Assembly (NCBI GenBank): GCA_050920955.1
Contig: JBPBQS010000300.1
Coordinates: 1 to 6,281 of the forward strand
Origin: CAXSEF01 sp050920955
Lineage (GTDB): Bacteria > Pseudomonadota > Alphaproteobacteria > Acetobacterales > Acetobacteraceae
Direction of reading: 5' to 3'
DNA: 6,281 nt
Shown: piece by piece, positions 4,931-6,281 of the stretch
Layout of the letters: the number at the start of each line of letters is the position of its first letter
Position numbering within the stretch: position 1 is the stretch's first letter
The notes under the pieces: generated by a model
Seen by the model: only the letters and a program-made list of their open reading frames with translations
What the model was told of the DNA's origin: nothing
Database searches by the model: none
Translations under genes and position numbers: made by a program

Positions 4931-6127
4931 ATGGACACGCAGGCGGCATCGAAGGCTAGGAGCGTGGGCACGACGCGGCAAGGCGCGCCCGGCGCAACCG
5001 TCCCCAGCGCGCAGCGGGGGGGCAGGGCGCTGGGCGCGGTGCTCGCGGCGGTGGTGGCGCTCGGGGGGTGCGGCAGCCGGCGCGTGGCGCTCGATGCGCC
5101 GGTGCAGTGGTGGCACGACCTGGAGGGCGGCACGATCGCGCAGCAGCGCCCGCCGCCGCCCGGGGTCGGGCAGCCCTACCCGAGGATCGGCACCGTGCCG
5201 GCGCGGCCCGTGCTGCCCGACGCGGCCGCGCGCATCGGCGAGACGGACCGGCTGGCGGCGCAGCGCGAGCAGGCGGAGCGGGCGCTCACGCGCACGCCGC
5301 TGCCCGCGCCGGGCACGGCGACGGCGCAGGCGCTGGCGTCGGAGGGCGTGGTGCCGGCGGTTGCGGCTCCCGCGGGGGCGCCGCCAGCCGGCGGGACTGC
5401 GGCGGTTCCTGCGTCCGCGCCGGCCGCGACGCCGGGCGCCACGGCCGCGGCGGGCACGGCGCCGGCCGGCGCGGCGGCCCCGGCGGCGGCGGACCCGAAC
5501 CTTGCGAGCGCCACGCTGGACGCCGCCGTGGCCGCGCCCGCAGCGCCGGCCGCACGGGCACGGGCGGCGCCGCCGGCGGCACCGTCGCAGCGCGCGACGC
5601 CGCAGGAGCTGGCGGCGCTCCAGGACTCCGCGCCGGCCGCGGGGGCGCCGCTGGTGGCGGCGGGGCAGACGGCGGACGCCGGCGTCATGCTGCCGCCCGT
5701 GGCCGCCGAGCCGCCGCCGGCACCGTCGTTCGAGGTGGCCGTCGCGGGCGCTCCGCCGTCGGGCGTCGCCGTGGATGCGCCGCCGCCCGCCGCGCGCGAG
5801 CCGCTGTCGCGGGCGACGCCGCTGGAGCCGCTGTCGCGCCGGGGCACGCCGGTGCGGTTCCAGCCGGGGAGCGCGCTGCTGCTGCCGGACCAGGCGGGGG
5901 TGCTGCGCGCGCTCGCGGAGCGGCGCGGCAGGGCGCCGGTCTCGGTCACCGGGTATGGCGACGCCGGCGCGGACACGCCGGACGCGCAGTCCGACGCGCT
6001 GTCGCTCGGGCTGCAGCGGGCGCAGGCGATGTCGGCGGTGCTGGGCACCTACGGCGTGCCGGCGGGCGACATCCGCATCGCGGCGGAAGCCTTCGGTCGC
6101 GGCGGCACCGTGCGGCTGTTACACTGA
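4931..6127 (+). CDS. OmpA-family lipoprotein with Pro/Ala-rich linker
   Basis: The 398-residue product has an N-terminal lipoprotein signal (hydrophobic GAVLAAVVALGGC, Cys47), a short segment with WWHDLEGGTIAQQRPPPPG (60-78), a Pro/Ala-rich low-complexity linker (about 120-300) and a C-terminal OmpA-like domain (about 305-398). In that domain VRFQPGSALLLPDQ, the VTGYGDA turn and the helix with LQRAQAMSAVLGTYGVP match the peptidoglycan-binding fold. Asp344 and Arg363 fall where OmpA contacts diaminopimelate. The likely role is anchoring outer membrane to peptidoglycan, with the linker crossing the periplasm. The start is uncertain: ATG 4931 has only a weak GGGA at 4919-4922, ATG 4880 has no ribosome binding site and gives 415 residues, and GTG 4964 has AGGAG only 1 nt upstream. 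The frame stays open far upstream, antisense to phaC, which is a GC artefact. An aminotransferase gene follows 47 nt downstream. Confidence 0.87.
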   Translation: MDTQAASKARSVGTTRQGAPGATVPSAQRGGRALGAVLAAVVALGGCGSRRVALDAPVQWWHDLEGGTIAQQRPPPPGVGQPYPRIGTVPARPVLPDAAARIGETDRLAAQREQAERALTRTPLPAPGTATAQALASEGVVPAVAAPAGAPPAGGTAAVPASAPAATPGATAAAGTAPAGAAAPAAADPNLASATLDAAVAAPAAPAARARAAPPAAPSQRATPQELAALQDSAPAAGAPLVAAGQTADAGVMLPPVAAEPPPAPSFEVAVAGAPPSGVAVDAPPPAAREPLSRATPLEPLSRRGTPVRFQPGSALLLPDQAGVLRALAERRGRAPVSVTGYGDAGADTPDAQSDALSLGLQRAQAMSAVLGTYGVPAGDIRIAAEAFGRGGTVRLLH

Positions 6128-6132
6128 CCGGC

Positions 6133-6148
6133 CCGCCCGTCCGGGCGG
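6133..6148 (+). terminator. Possible weak hairpin terminator after the OmpA-like gene
   Basis: A 6-bp GC stem (6133-6138 with 6143-6148, loop GTCC) lies 5 nt after the stop, followed within a few bases by only three T. It may attenuate transcription into the aminotransferase gene 27 nt further on, but readthrough as an operon is equally possible. Confidence 0.35.
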
Positions 6149-6174
6149 TCGTTTCCTCCTGCCCCGAGCGTGCC

Positions 6175-6281
6175 ATGACCGACGAGTTCCACCGCATCCG
6201 CCGCCTGCCGCCCTACGTGTTCGCCGAGGTCAACAAGGCCAAGGCCGGCGCCCGCTCGCGCGGCGAGGACATCATCGACCT
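6175..6281 (+). CDS. alaC: AlaC / LL-diaminopimelate-aminotransferase-like aminotransferase, 5' part
   Basis: Only the first 35 codons are inside the window; the gene runs off the right edge with no stop. The N-terminus has FHRIRRLPPYVFAEV (5-19) and ARSRGEDIID (26-35). These match the start of class I/II PLP aminotransferases of the AlaC group, where the E. coli protein has RLPPYVF and RRGEDIID at the same place. Members transfer amino groups between alanine and 2-oxoglutarate, or act on LL-diaminopimelate. The substrate cannot be decided from this fragment, and the PLP-binding lysine lies outside it. The ATG at 6175 has no strong Shine-Dalgarno (GAG at 6167-6169 at best), but homology begins immediately after it. 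It could be co-transcribed with the OmpA-like gene 47 nt upstream. Confidence 0.82.
   Translation, partial: MTDEFHRIRRLPPYVFAEVNKAKAGARSRGEDIID

Noticed and set aside
5280..5830. GC-rich tandem-repeat-like DNA in the OmpA-like gene
   Set aside because: It is degenerate Ala/Pro codons without a fixed repeat unit, so it is a low-complexity protein linker rather than a DNA repeat or CRISPR.
5176..6048. A 290-codon minus-strand frame opposite the OmpA-like gene
   Set aside because: It is Ala/Gly/Ser-rich because it mirrors the Pro/Ala linker; it has no convincing start site and no domain.

Overview
The window is a very GC-rich (well over 70% by eye) piece of what looks like an alphaproteobacterial chromosome, most likely Acetobacteraceae (Roseomonas-like). 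Four things point there: an S9 protein with the alphaproteobacterial N-terminal extension, the rplM-rpsI-argC gene order, a short (type 2) ArgC, and short GC-rich hairpin repeats between genes. The genus is inferred. I see no mobile element, CRISPR array, tRNA or rRNA.

Layout: (1) 18-1011 (+), rplM and rpsI, a two-gene ribosomal protein operon with a 4-nt gap, closed by a textbook intrinsic terminator at 1037-1065. (2) 1112-1169, a REP-like double hairpin just before argC (1183-2124, +). (3) 2131-2249, a composite of nested hairpins followed by a second copy of the 1112-1169 element. (4) 2299-2856 (+), an unrecognised small exported protein or lipoprotein. (5) 2864-4822 (-), a divergent class I-like polyhydroxyalkanoate synthase, convergent with gene 4 across 7 bp. 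(6) A 108-bp divergent intergenic region, then 4931-6127 (+), a lipoprotein with a Pro/Ala-rich linker and a C-terminal OmpA-like domain. (7) 6175 to the window end (+), the first 35 codons of an AlaC / LL-diaminopimelate-aminotransferase-like enzyme.

Most of the window is housekeeping: translation (L13, S9), arginine synthesis (ArgC), carbon storage (PhaC), envelope (OmpA-like lipoprotein) and amino-acid metabolism (aminotransferase). These genes do not form one pathway. I find no clear new biological system. The points most worth a second look are the paired hairpin repeats, whose two copies differ by compensatory changes that keep the stems, and the PhaC, which departs from the family consensus at the lipase box and carries an extra acidic stretch before it.
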